Source: Afipia sp.
GTDB lineage: Bacteria > Pseudomonadota > Alphaproteobacteria > Rhizobiales > Xanthobacteraceae
Reading direction: 5' to 3'
Assembly (NCBI GenBank): GCA_017308575.1
Contig: JAFKEQ010000004.1
Coordinates: 186,001-250,000, forward strand
DNA length: 64,000 bases
Shown: positions 54,276 through 62,245 of the stretch, in pieces
Position numbering within the stretch: the first letter of the stretch is position 1
Layout of the letters: every line of letters starts with the position of its first letter
The notes under the pieces: model-generated
What the model saw: only the letters and a program-made list of their open reading frames with translations
The model's database searches: none
Told to the model about the DNA's origin: nothing
Position numbers and translations under genes: made by a program

Positions 54276-55289
54276 TTACGCCACCTTCTTGCGTGGCTCC
54301 GTGGCCTTGAAGGTGCCATCGAGAAAACCGGTCAGGCGCTTGCGGATGATGAACTCCGCTTCTGTCATAATGCGGTCGATCAGTTCCTTCACCGACGGAA
54401 TGTCATGGATCAGACCTGCGACCATGCCGCAGCTCCACGCGCCCGCATCCATGTCGCCGTTGATCATGACCTTTGGATAGATGCCGGCGACTTCCTCGAT
54501 GATGTCATCGATCTTGAGGTTCTTGCCCTTCTCGCGCTCAATCTCGATCAGCTTTTCGACGTTCTTGTTATTGAGCACGCGCTCGGTGTTGCGCAGCGCG
54601 CGCATGATGAGGCGGGTATCGAGTTCGGTCGCCTTGAGCAGCGCCTGCTTCACATTGGGATGCACCGGCGCTTCCTTGGTGGCGATGAAGCGCGTGCCCA
54701 TGTTCATGCCCTGCGCGCCCATGGCCAGCGCGGCAACGAGACTACGCGCATCCGCCATACCGCCCGAGGCGACGAACGGAATCTTCAGTTCTTCTTCCGC
54801 GCGCGGCAGCAGGATCATGTTCGGAATATCATCCTCGCCGGGATGGCCGCCGCACTCGAAACCGTCGACGCTCACTGCATCGCAGCCGATCGATTCCGCC
54901 TTCAGCGAATGGCGCACCGAGGTGCACTTGTGAATCACCTTGATGCCCGCAGCCTTCAGCGCGGGCATGTATTGTTCCGGGCTGCGGCCTGCGGTTTCCA
55001 CCGCCTTCACGCCGCCTTCCCTGATGGCGGCGATATATTCCGGATAAGGCGGCGCGGCGAAGGTCGGCAGGAAGGTGAGATTCACGCCGAACGGCTTGTC
55101 GGTCATGTCCTTGCACTTGGCGATTTCCTTCGCCAGCAGTTCCGGCGTCTTCTGCGTGAGGCCCGTGATGATGCCGAGGCCACCCGCGTTCGACACCGCG
55201 GCGGCAAGCTCCGCGAAGCCGACAAAATGCATGCCGCCCTGAATGATCGGGTGCTGGATGCCGAACAGATCCGTAATTGCCGTTTTCAT
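54276..55289 (-). CDS. Nitronate monooxygenase family FMN protein
   Basis: A 337-residue TIM-barrel flavoprotein. The N-terminal PIIQGGMHFVGFAELAAAVSNAGGLG and the FMN-phosphate region SGGMADARSLVAALAMGAQGMNMGT match nitronate monooxygenase and FabK-like proteins. Members oxidise nitroalkanes or related compounds, or reduce enoyl substrates. The ATG at 55289 has GGAGGAAACGC upstream; the frame is open to 55421 but this region is poor in coding signal. It is convergent with selO and divergent from hemE. Confidence 0.9.
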   Translation of the reverse strand: MKTAITDLFGIQHPIIQGGMHFVGFAELAAAVSNAGGLGIITGLTQKTPELLAKEIAKCKDMTDKPFGVNLTFLPTFAAPPYPEYIAAIREGGVKAVETAGRSPEQYMPALKAAGIKVIHKCTSVRHSLKAESIGCDAVSVDGFECGGHPGEDDIPNMILLPRAEEELKIPFVASGGMADARSLVAALAMGAQGMNMGTRFIATKEAPVHPNVKQALLKATELDTRLIMRALRNTERVLNNKNVEKLIEIEREKGKNLKIDDIIEEVAGIYPKVMINGDMDAGAWSCGMVAGLIHDIPSVKELIDRIMTEAEFIIRKRLTGFLDGTFKATEPRKKVA

Positions 55290-55481
55290 GCGTTTCCTCC
55301 TGTGATGCGCGCAGGTTACCGGCGCCGCCGCGAAGCACAATGTTTTGCCGCAGCAGGCCTGCCATGCCATTAGTTCTAAAATAGAACGTATCAGGAGGTT
55401 CAAGCGCGTCAAGGTAGTCAAAAGCCAGAGCAGCGTGTATCAGGGCGGCGACTAAGCCATGATCCGACAACGGAATTTCCC

Positions 55482-56528
55482 TTGAGCCAGCAGCAACCCG
55501 TCAAACCGTTCCTTGAAGTCCTGAACGGACGCCGCCAGAACGTGCCGCCGGTCTGGATGATGCGGCAGGCCGGACGCTACCTGCCGGAATATCGCGAGCT
55601 GCGCGCCACAGCCGGCAGCTTTCTCGACCTCTGCTTCAATCCGGAATGGGCCGCCGAGGTGACGCTGCAGCCGATCCGCCACTTCGGCTTCGATGCGGCG
55701 ATTATCTTCTCCGACATTCTGGTGGTGCCGCATGCGCTCGGGCGCAGCGTGCGCTTCGAGGCCGGCGAAGGCCCGCGTCTCGATCCGCTCGACACGCCGG
55801 AGCAGATCAAGACGCTGGCGCGCGCCGCCGACTTTGGCAAGCTCGAGCCGGTCTATGAAGCGCTGCGCCGGGTGCGCGCCGCGCTCGATCCCAAAGTCAC
55901 GCTGATCGGATTCTGCGGCGCGCCGTGGACGGTGGCGACCTACATGGTCGCGGGGCGCGGCACGCCCGATCAGGCGCCCGCGCGGATGCTGGCCTATCGC
56001 GAGCCGGACGCCTTCGCGGCCATCATCGACGTGCTGGTGGAGAATTCGATTCAATATCTGCTCGGCCAGCTTAACGCTGGAGCCGATGTGCTGCAGATCT
56101 TCGACACCTGGGCGGGCGTGCTGCCGCCGCGCGAATTCGCGCGCTGGTCGATCGAGCCGACGCGGCGCATTGTCGAAGGCGTTCGCGCAAAGGTGCCGGA
56201 TGCGAAGATCATCGGCTTTCCGCGCGGCGCAGGCGCGCAGCTTCCCGGCTACGTCGAGGCGACGCGCGTCGATGGCGTCAGCATCGACTGGACGGCAGAG
56301 CCGTCATTGATCAGTGAACGCGTGCAGACTCGCGTCGCGGTGCAGGGCAATCTCGATCCGCTGGCGCTGATCGCGGGCGGCGCGGCGCTCGACCGCGCGG
56401 TGGACGATGCGTTGGCGAGCTACGCCAAGGGCCGCTACATCTTCAATCTCGGCCACGGCATCCAGCCCGAGACACCCATCGCCCACGTGGAGCAGATGCT
56501 CGCACGTGTGCGGGGGTACCGAGGATAA
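55482..56528 (+). CDS. hemE: Uroporphyrinogen decarboxylase
   Basis: A 348-residue cytoplasmic enzyme that decarboxylates the four acetates of uroporphyrinogen III to coproporphyrinogen III in haem synthesis. Family motifs are [20 protein letters not shown] near residue 20 and [14 protein letters not shown] near 80, with [13 protein letters not shown] near 145 and the C-terminal [12 protein letters not shown]. The start is TTG, as no in-frame ATG lies near the conserved N-terminus; GGAA is a weak ribosome site. It converges with hemC. Confidence 0.95.
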   Translation: MSQQQPVKPFLEVLNGRRQNVPPVWMMRQAGRYLPEYRELRATAGSFLDLCFNPEWAAEVTLQPIRHFGFDAAIIFSDILVVPHALGRSVRFEAGEGPRLDPLDTPEQIKTLARAADFGKLEPVYEALRRVRAALDPKVTLIGFCGAPWTVATYMVAGRGTPDQAPARMLAYREPDAFAAIIDVLVENSIQYLLGQLNAGADVLQIFDTWAGVLPPREFARWSIEPTRRIVEGVRAKVPDAKIIGFPRGAGAQLPGYVEATRVDGVSIDWTAEPSLISERVQTRVAVQGNLDPLALIAGGAALDRAVDDALASYAKGRYIFNLGHGIQPETPIAHVEQMLARVRGYRG

Positions 56529-56583
56529 AACGGAAATTTCTGCAGGTCGTCCCGGCGCTGCACTATTATTTGCAGACAACATC

Positions 56584-57567
56584 CTACGCCGGACGCGACG
56601 TCTCGATGATTGCCGCCGCGCCCTTCGCGAGCAGATCGAACGCCACCGCGCGGCCGAGTTCGCGCGGCTTGTCAGCAGGGCCGCTGCGCTGTGCTTCCAG
56701 CAACTGATCGCCGTCCAGATCGAGCACCGAGGCGGACAGCGTCATCTCGCGGCCGTCGATGGTGGCAAATCCCGCGATCGGCGAATTGCAATGGCCGTTG
56801 AGCACCCACAGCACCTCGCGCTCCGCGTCCGCGCACAGATGCGCGGCGGGATCGTCGATCAGCGCGAGATATTGCCGCGTCCGCCAATCGTTCGCCGCGC
56901 ACTCCACAGCGACAATGCCCTGCCCTGCCGCCGGCAGGATTTCATGTGCGGTGAATTCATGCGCGATGCGGTCCGCGAGGCCGACACGCTCGAGGCCCGA
57001 CCGCGCCATGATCAAGGCATCGGCGGGACCGACCGCGCCGCCATCCGGCAGGCGCTGCTTCTCGCCGTTGTCGAGCTTGCGCACGCGCGTATCGGCCGCG
57101 CCGCGGAAATGAATCACCTCGATCTCCGGAAACAGTCGCCGCACATAGGCGGCGCGGCGCACCGCGTTGGTGCCGATCCTGAAGCCCTTTCCCTTGGTGC
57201 GTTTGAGATCATCGAGCGTCACACCCTCGCGCAGCACCAGCGCATCGGTCGGCGGATCGCGCGACAGCGTCGCGCCGATCACAAGCCCCGGCGTATCCTC
57301 GTTGCCCGGCATGTCCTTCAACGAATGCATCGCCGCGTGCAATTCGCCCGCGATCATCGCGGCGCGGATTTCCGCGACAAAGGCGCCGCCCTTGCCGCCA
57401 TGGGGCAACAGCAATCCGGTCTGGTCGGTGTCGCCGCGGGTCTCGAACTTGACGATCTCGACATCGAGGCCGGGAGCCGCCGCGGCGAGCCGCCGCGCGA
57501 TTTCCTCGGTCTGCGCCAGTGCCATCGTGCTCTTGCGCGTGCCGATCCGCATTGAAACTGCTGCCAC
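56584..57567 (-). CDS. hemC: Hydroxymethylbilane synthase, divergent form
   Basis: A 327-residue porphobilinogen deaminase that builds the linear tetrapyrrole. The dipyrromethane cofactor cysteine is Cys260 (LNGHCNSPIAG) and the catalytic Asp is in MHSLKDMP near residue 85. Two usually conserved segments differ: GTSSLRR is GTNAVRR and the GNVxTR segment is GAADTR, with a longer stretch before PADALIMARSGL. The GTG at 57567 is preferred to the ATG at 57552 because GGAG lies six bases upstream. A perfect 7-pair hairpin stands in its leader. It may be the main hemC or a second copy. Confidence 0.88.
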   Translation of the reverse strand: MAAVSMRIGTRKSTMALAQTEEIARRLAAAAPGLDVEIVKFETRGDTDQTGLLLPHGGKGGAFVAEIRAAMIAGELHAAMHSLKDMPGNEDTPGLVIGATLSRDPPTDALVLREGVTLDDLKRTKGKGFRIGTNAVRRAAYVRRLFPEIEVIHFRGAADTRVRKLDNGEKQRLPDGGAVGPADALIMARSGLERVGLADRIAHEFTAHEILPAAGQGIVAVECAANDWRTRQYLALIDDPAAHLCADAEREVLWVLNGHCNSPIAGFATIDGREMTLSASVLDLDGDQLLEAQRSGPADKPRELGRAVAFDLLAKGAAAIIETSRPA

Positions 57568-57585
57568 GTCTGCTCCGTTACCGCT

Positions 57586-57606
57586 CCGGCGCGAAAATTG
57601 CGCCGG
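57586..57606 (-). promoter_or_regulatory. Hairpin in the hemC leader
   Basis: CCGGCGC and GCGCCGG form a perfect 7-pair stem around GAAAATT, 18 bases before the hemC GTG start. It lies directly upstream of the ribosome site and could modulate translation. Confidence 0.35.
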
Positions 57607-57786
57607 GTCATTTGATCCAACAATAGGGCGATGAATCTTCTGAATTCAAAACAGGTGTAGCCCAAAGCCGGTCCGGTCCGCTACTGGTGCTACGGGCGGA
57701 TCTTTTGTCAAAAAGACCTTGCGGGCGCGCGTCCGGGCCGAATAATCCGGATGTGCGAATAGACATGAACAGTGCGGTGCGAGACC

Positions 57787-59100
57787 ATGACGATTGATGG
57801 CGAGACATCCGGCGGCGCGGCCGAACTGGCGGCGCATCCCCTGCGCGTGTCGATTCTGGGCGAGGTCCACGCCCGCCCCTTCACGCCAGTGGCCGTCCCC
57901 TCGCGCATTCTTCATTTCGCCTTCGACACATCCGGCCCGCGCGCGCAGACCGACCGCGCCAATCTGGTGAAGTTCTGCGCCATGCGCGGCCTGCCGATGC
58001 CGCTGGCCACCGAGAAGCATCATCGCGCGGCATTCGGTGCGACAGTGCTGCGCTGGGAGCAGCATTCCGAATTCACCACCTACACATGGGAGCTTGTCTC
58101 CGATCCCGGCAATTCGCCGTTCTTTCCGGATGTGGCGTCGCTGGCGTCCTTGATGCGACAGGTGCCTCAGCCCGGTCCCTTGTTGGTGGCGGTCGACCTG
58201 CATCTGCTGGCGGACCAGCCCGAGCGCGCCGCACCCGTGCGCCTGTTCGACAAGGCGAGCCTTGCGATTGCGGAAACCGCTGACGGCACGGCGCTGTACG
58301 CCACCGACTTTCAGCTCGATCCGTCGGGCTTCGTGCGCATTCTTGTGCTGGACCGTGGCCTCACGCCGGAAAGCGCGGGTGCGCTGGTGCAGCGTGTGCT
58401 CGAGATCGAGACGTATCGCACGCTGGCGCTGCTCGGCCTGCCGGAAGCGCAGCGGCTGTCGCCGTCGATCGGCGCGAGCGAACGGCGGCTGGTGGAAACC
58501 ACCGAGGAGATGCAGCGCGCCAGCGATCTCGACAGCAATCATCGCCTGCTCGACGAACTGACCGCGCTGGCGGCCGAGGTCGAGGCGGGCGCGGCCGCGA
58601 GCGTGTTTCGTTTCGGCGCCAGCCGGGCCTATGAGGAAATCGTCGAGCAGCGGCTGGAAACCATCGGCGAAAAGAGCGTCGGAAGCTGGCCGACATGGTC
58701 CTCGTTCCTCGCGCGGCGCATGAAGCCCGCGCTGCGGACCTGCGTCACCATCGAACAGCGTCAGGCCAGCCTGTCGCTGAAACTGGCGCGCGCCGCGAAC
58801 CTGCTGCGCACCCGCGTCGATGTCGAACTCGAACAGCAGAATCAGGAACTGCTGAAATCGATGAACGCGCGCACGCGGCTGCAACTGCGCCTGCAGACCA
58901 CCGTCGAAGGCCTGTCGGTCGCGGCAATCACCTATTACGTGGTGAGCCTGTTCGGCTATCTGGCGAAAGCCGCGCATGACAGCGGAAAGCTGCATATCGA
59001 ACCAACCATCGTTACGGCGGGATTCATTCCCGTTGCCGCACTGACGATCTGGTGGACGGTCCGCCGCATCCGCAAGTCCCATATCGGCGGCGAAGACTGA
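57787..59100 (+). CDS. DUF3422 family membrane protein
   Basis: About 437 residues. The N-terminal HPLRVSILGEVHARPF motif is the hallmark of DUF3422. A long soluble region with predicted helices and a coiled-coil (about 330-370, LELEQQNQELLKSMN-like) is followed by two membrane spans near the C-terminus (about 385-405 and 412-430) and a basic tail. Function unknown; these proteins are common in Alpha- and Betaproteobacteria. The ATG at 57787 is used; a GTG at 57772 is possible. It is divergent from hemC. Confidence 0.85.
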   Translation: MTIDGETSGGAAELAAHPLRVSILGEVHARPFTPVAVPSRILHFAFDTSGPRAQTDRANLVKFCAMRGLPMPLATEKHHRAAFGATVLRWEQHSEFTTYTWELVSDPGNSPFFPDVASLASLMRQVPQPGPLLVAVDLHLLADQPERAAPVRLFDKASLAIAETADGTALYATDFQLDPSGFVRILVLDRGLTPESAGALVQRVLEIETYRTLALLGLPEAQRLSPSIGASERRLVETTEEMQRASDLDSNHRLLDELTALAAEVEAGAAASVFRFGASRAYEEIVEQRLETIGEKSVGSWPTWSSFLARRMKPALRTCVTIEQRQASLSLKLARAANLLRTRVDVELEQQNQELLKSMNARTRLQLRLQTTVEGLSVAAITYYVVSLFGYLAKAAHDSGKLHIEPTIVTAGFIPVAALTIWWTVRRIRKSHIGGED

Positions 59101-59193
59101 AGCCAAATCTTGCCGGGCGCATCGCTCCCGGCCTACAACATCCATTCCATGCGGCTGTTGCGGCCGCCCATCAGACAGCCGGAGAAGCCGTCA

Positions 59194-60012
59194 ATGACGC
59201 CCGCCCTCGCGCGCCTCACCTTCCTTGCGCCTTTGTTCGTCCCCGCCAATCGTCCGGAGCGCTATCACAAGGCGGCCAATTCCGGCGCGGACGGCGTCAT
59301 CATCGATCTGGAGGATGCCGTTGCGCCCGGCGACAAGGATGCCGCGCGCGAAACCCTGCGCGGCGCGTCGATCCCGGTGAACTCCGTCGTCCGCATCAAT
59401 GCCGCCGCGACGCGCTGGCACGCGGACGATGTCGCGGCGGTGAAGGCGCTTGCGGTCGGCGTCATGCTGCCCAAGGCGGAGTCCGCCGAGCAACTTAAGA
59501 CATTGCGCGCCTCGGTTGGAGATCGTCCGATCATCGCGCTGATCGAGTCCGCGCAGGGCCTCGCCGCGGTGCGCGAGATCGCGCAGCATGCCGATCGCCT
59601 CGCCTTCGGCTATATCGACTTCAGCGCCGATCTCGGCTGCAGCATGGACCGCGATGCGCTGTTGATAGCGCGCGCCGAAATCGTATTGGCCTCACGGCTT
59701 GCGCAGATCGCAGCACCGCTCGAAGGCGTCACGCCCTCGTTCGACAACGAAACGCTGGTGGAAGACGACGCGCGTTACGCCGCCGCGATGGGTTTCTCGG
59801 GCAAGCTCTGCATTCATCCCAAACAGATCGGGCCGACGCTGAGGGGCTTCCGCCCGTCCGATGCCGACATCACATGGGCGAACAAGATCGCCAGCTCCGG
59901 CGACGGCGCGGTGTCGGTCGACGGCATGATGGTGGATGCACCGGTGCGCCTGCGCGCGCAACGCATTCTTGCGGCGGCACAAGCCTGCGATGCGGCGGGA
60001 TTGAAGGCCTGA
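59194..60012 (+). CDS. CitE/HpcH-type CoA-ester lyase
   Basis: A 272-residue TIM-barrel lyase of the citrate lyase beta-like family, cleaving or forming acyl-CoA esters such as citramalyl- or malyl-CoA. The N-terminal PLFVPANRPERYHKAANSGAD and IDLEDAVAPGDKDAAR carry the substrate Arg and metal Asp/Glu; LCIHPKQI is the late family motif. The ATG at 59194 has GGAGAAG upstream; ATGs at 59110 and 59149 are earlier but lack support. Its substrate and pathway partners are not clear from the neighbours. Confidence 0.9.
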   Translation: MTPALARLTFLAPLFVPANRPERYHKAANSGADGVIIDLEDAVAPGDKDAARETLRGASIPVNSVVRINAAATRWHADDVAAVKALAVGVMLPKAESAEQLKTLRASVGDRPIIALIESAQGLAAVREIAQHADRLAFGYIDFSADLGCSMDRDALLIARAEIVLASRLAQIAAPLEGVTPSFDNETLVEDDARYAAAMGFSGKLCIHPKQIGPTLRGFRPSDADITWANKIASSGDGAVSVDGMMVDAPVRLRAQRILAAAQACDAAGLKA

Positions 60013-60020
60013 TTTGTCCG

Positions 60021-60084
60021 GTCGTCCCCGCGAAAGCGGGGACCCAGTCCTTGTCGCGCTGGATTCCCGCTTGCGCGGGAATGA
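60021..60084. repeat. Paired palindromic repeats (type C relative)
   Basis: GTCCCCGCGAAAGCGGGGAC at the left, a hairpin, and GATTCCCGCTTGCGCGGGAATGA at the right, a second hairpin. It lies between the convergent CitE-like and TetR genes. Confidence 0.85.
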
Positions 60085-60090
60085 GCGGAT

Positions 60091-60690
60091 TTACGCTGCC
60101 ACCACCGGCGGCCAGGTCGCCAGCACCATCGCGACGACCTTCTTCAATTCAGGGCGCGTTGCACCGCCCACGGCCTGCACGGCAATCCCCTGCGACATGG
60201 TCGCGAGATAACGCGCCAGCACGGCGGCATCCGCCGACGCAGGCAGATCGCCCTCGGCCTTGGCACGCTCCAGACGCAGGCGCAGATCGTTTTCCCATTC
60301 CGCGCGGCGGGTGCGCAGTTCTTCCTTGATGGATTCGGCGGCCTGGCCGCAGGTCAGCGCGCCGTTGATGGACAGGCATCCCGCCGGACATTCCGGATCG
60401 GTCACCGCGTCCACCTCGCCATATAAGAGACTCTCGACCACCGCCCGCGCGGTCGGCTGCTTCAACGCTTCCTTGGCGTAGCCGGCCGGACCGTTGACGT
60501 AACGGTCGAATGCCTTGCGAAACAGCTCTTCCTTGTTGCCGAACGCAGCATAGAGCGACGGCTTGGTGATGCCCATCGCCTCGGTGAGGTCCGCCATCGA
60601 GGTGCCCTCGTATCCCTTCTCCCAGAACACCATCAAGGCGTCCTCAAGAGCCTGGTCGAGATCGAATTCACGGGGTCGCCCGATAGCCAC
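60091..60690 (-). CDS. TetR-family regulator of the MexEF-like pump
   Basis: A 199-residue TetR regulator. The HTH contains TSMADLTEAMGITKPSLYAAFGNKEELFRKAF (split here as the DNA-binding core at about residues 29-60), preceded by the GRPREFD start often seen in this class, and a ligand domain of helices with a CPAGCL pair. The GTG at 60690 gives a normal N-terminus (MAIGRPRE); the frame is open to 60759 but that part covers the operator. It is divergent from the MFP gene. Confidence 0.9.
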   Translation of the reverse strand: MAIGRPREFDLDQALEDALMVFWEKGYEGTSMADLTEAMGITKPSLYAAFGNKEELFRKAFDRYVNGPAGYAKEALKQPTARAVVESLLYGEVDAVTDPECPAGCLSINGALTCGQAAESIKEELRTRRAEWENDLRLRLERAKAEGDLPASADAAVLARYLATMSQGIAVQAVGGATRPELKKVVAMVLATWPPVVAA

Positions 60691-60712
60691 GGCAAGAACC
60701 TTTCTGATTTTG

Positions 60713-60774
60713 TACCTTTCGTTAGATATGTCCCTTGACGGCGAAAGTCCAAGCCCCATTTATACCGAACGTTA
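60713..60774. promoter_or_regulatory. Paired TACC-N3-CGTTA sites and a promoter in the tetR/mexE gap
   Basis: TACCTTTCGTTA (60713-60724) and TACCGAACGTTA (60763-60774) are spaced exactly 50 bases apart. Between them lies a rightward promoter candidate, TTGACG at 60735-60740 and TTTATA at 60759-60764, 18 bases apart. The second site overlaps the -10 box, a fitting place for TetR repression of the pump, and the first is just upstream of the tetR GTG. Confidence 0.5.
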
Positions 60775-60913
60775 CAGTTGCGGCGCAGCAATAAACGACT
60801 GCGACGCATGGCAAATTGGGAACTTTATTCTCCCGTCAAAACATGCCCGCTGTAATGCATTGAAATAACAGCATTTTGCGCGATGCGCGGATGCATTGGA
60901 TATGGGGCACGCG

Positions 60914-62092
60914 ATGACACGTCTTTCGAAAACAACCAGTTTGATCGGCGCTGGCGTGGGGCTGGCGCTTCTTGCGGCCGCCGGCACCCTGCTTCTCACC
61001 GGCTCGAACGACAAGGCCAAGGCGGATGCCGCCGCGGCCAAACCGGCAGCGACCCCCGTATCGGTCGCGAAGGTGGAAGAGCGGGACGCCACCGTCTGGG
61101 ACGAATTCTCCGGACGTCTGGAAGCCGTCGAGCAGGTCGAGGTCCGCTCCCGCGTCGCCGGCGCCATTCAGGAAATCCGTTTCCGCGAAGGCGCGCTGGT
61201 GCACAAGGACGACGTGCTCGTACTGATCGATCCGGCGCTCTATGCCGCCGAGGTCGCCCGTGCCGAGGCGCAGGTGTCCGCCGCACAGGCGCGGCTGGTG
61301 TTCACCAAGAGCGATTATGAGCGCGGCCAGCAGCTCACCGGATCGCAGACCATCTCCCAGCGCGATCAGGACAACCGCGTCAACGCCTATCGCGAGGCGG
61401 AGGCCAATCTCAAGGCTGCGCAGGCCACGCTGAAGACCGCGCAGCTCAATCTCGGCTACACCGAAGTGCGCGCGCCGGTCACCGGCCGCGTCGGCAAGCG
61501 CGAAATCACCGTCGGCAACCTGATCGCCGCCGGGCCGGGCTCGCCGCTTCTGACCACCATTGTCTCCACCTCGCCGATCTACGCATCCTTCAACGCCGAC
61601 GAAGGCGTGGTGCTGCGCGCACTGAACGCGCTCGGCGAGGATGCCGCTGCGTCCAAGACCGGCCGCATTCCGGTGAAGATGGGCACGGCGACCAGCGACG
61701 GCCTCCCCTATGAAGGCCACATGCAGCTCATCGACAATCAGGTCGATCCGCGCAGCGGCACCGTGCGCGTGCGCGCGGTGTTCGACAACGGCGACGGCCA
61801 TCTGCTGCCCGGCCAGTTCGTGCGCCTTGCGATGGGACAGCCCAAGACCTCCCGCGCCCTCACCATCAACGAGCGCGCCGTCGGCACCGACCAGAACAAG
61901 AAGTACGTCATGGTCGTGAACAAGGAGAACAAGGCCGAGTATCGCGAGGTCTCGCTCGGCGCCGCCATCGCGGGCCAGCGTCTGGTCACGGCCGGTTTGA
62001 AACCGGGCGAACAGATCGTGGTGAAGGGCCTGCAGCGGGTGCGCCCGGGGGCAACGGTTGCGCCCGAAGTCATCGCGATGGACGCGAACTGA
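60914..62092 (+). CDS. RND efflux periplasmic adaptor (MexE-like)
   Basis: About 392 residues: an uncleaved anchor or signal segment (about 8-30, GVGLALLAAAGTLL), the lipoyl/hairpin part (about 60-190) with VEVRSRVAGAIQEIRFREGALV, and the beta-barrel and membrane-proximal domains. It joins the MexF-like pump to an outer-membrane channel. The ATG at 60914 follows GGGG by six bases; ATG 60902 and TTG 60896 are less likely. A type D repeat lies between it and the pump gene. Confidence 0.93.
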   Translation: MTRLSKTTSLIGAGVGLALLAAAGTLLLTGSNDKAKADAAAAKPAATPVSVAKVEERDATVWDEFSGRLEAVEQVEVRSRVAGAIQEIRFREGALVHKDDVLVLIDPALYAAEVARAEAQVSAAQARLVFTKSDYERGQQLTGSQTISQRDQDNRVNAYREAEANLKAAQATLKTAQLNLGYTEVRAPVTGRVGKREITVGNLIAAGPGSPLLTTIVSTSPIYASFNADEGVVLRALNALGEDAAASKTGRIPVKMGTATSDGLPYEGHMQLIDNQVDPRSGTVRVRAVFDNGDGHLLPGQFVRLAMGQPKTSRALTINERAVGTDQNKKYVMVVNKENKAEYREVSLGAAIAGQRLVTAGLKPGEQIVVKGLQRVRPGATVAPEVIAMDAN

Positions 62093-62103
62093 ATATCGAC
62101 CGC

Positions 62104-62206
62104 CGTCACCCTGAGGTGTCGCCGCGAAGCGGCGGCCTCGAAGGGCGACGGCGCTTCCTGATCCGTCATCCTTCGAGGCTCGCAAAAGCTCGCACCTCAG
62201 GATGAC
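62104..62206. repeat. Palindromic repeat inside the RND operon (type D relative)
   Basis: GTCACCCTGAGG...GCGGCCTCGAAGGGCGAC at the left and GTCATCCTTCGAGGCTCGC...CACCTCAGGATGAC at the right. It occupies most of the 153-base gap between the MexE-like and MexF-like genes, so it may terminate or differentially stabilise the transcript. Confidence 0.88.
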
Positions 62207-62245
62207 GAACGCGGAATGCCGCAACATCTCAAAAGAGACACCGTC

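Noticed and set aside
43110..62206. Regularly built palindromes considered as CRISPR repeats or an insertion sequence
   Set aside because: No array of equal repeats with unique spacers, no cas genes, no transposase frame; units are scattered single elements with family-specific ends.
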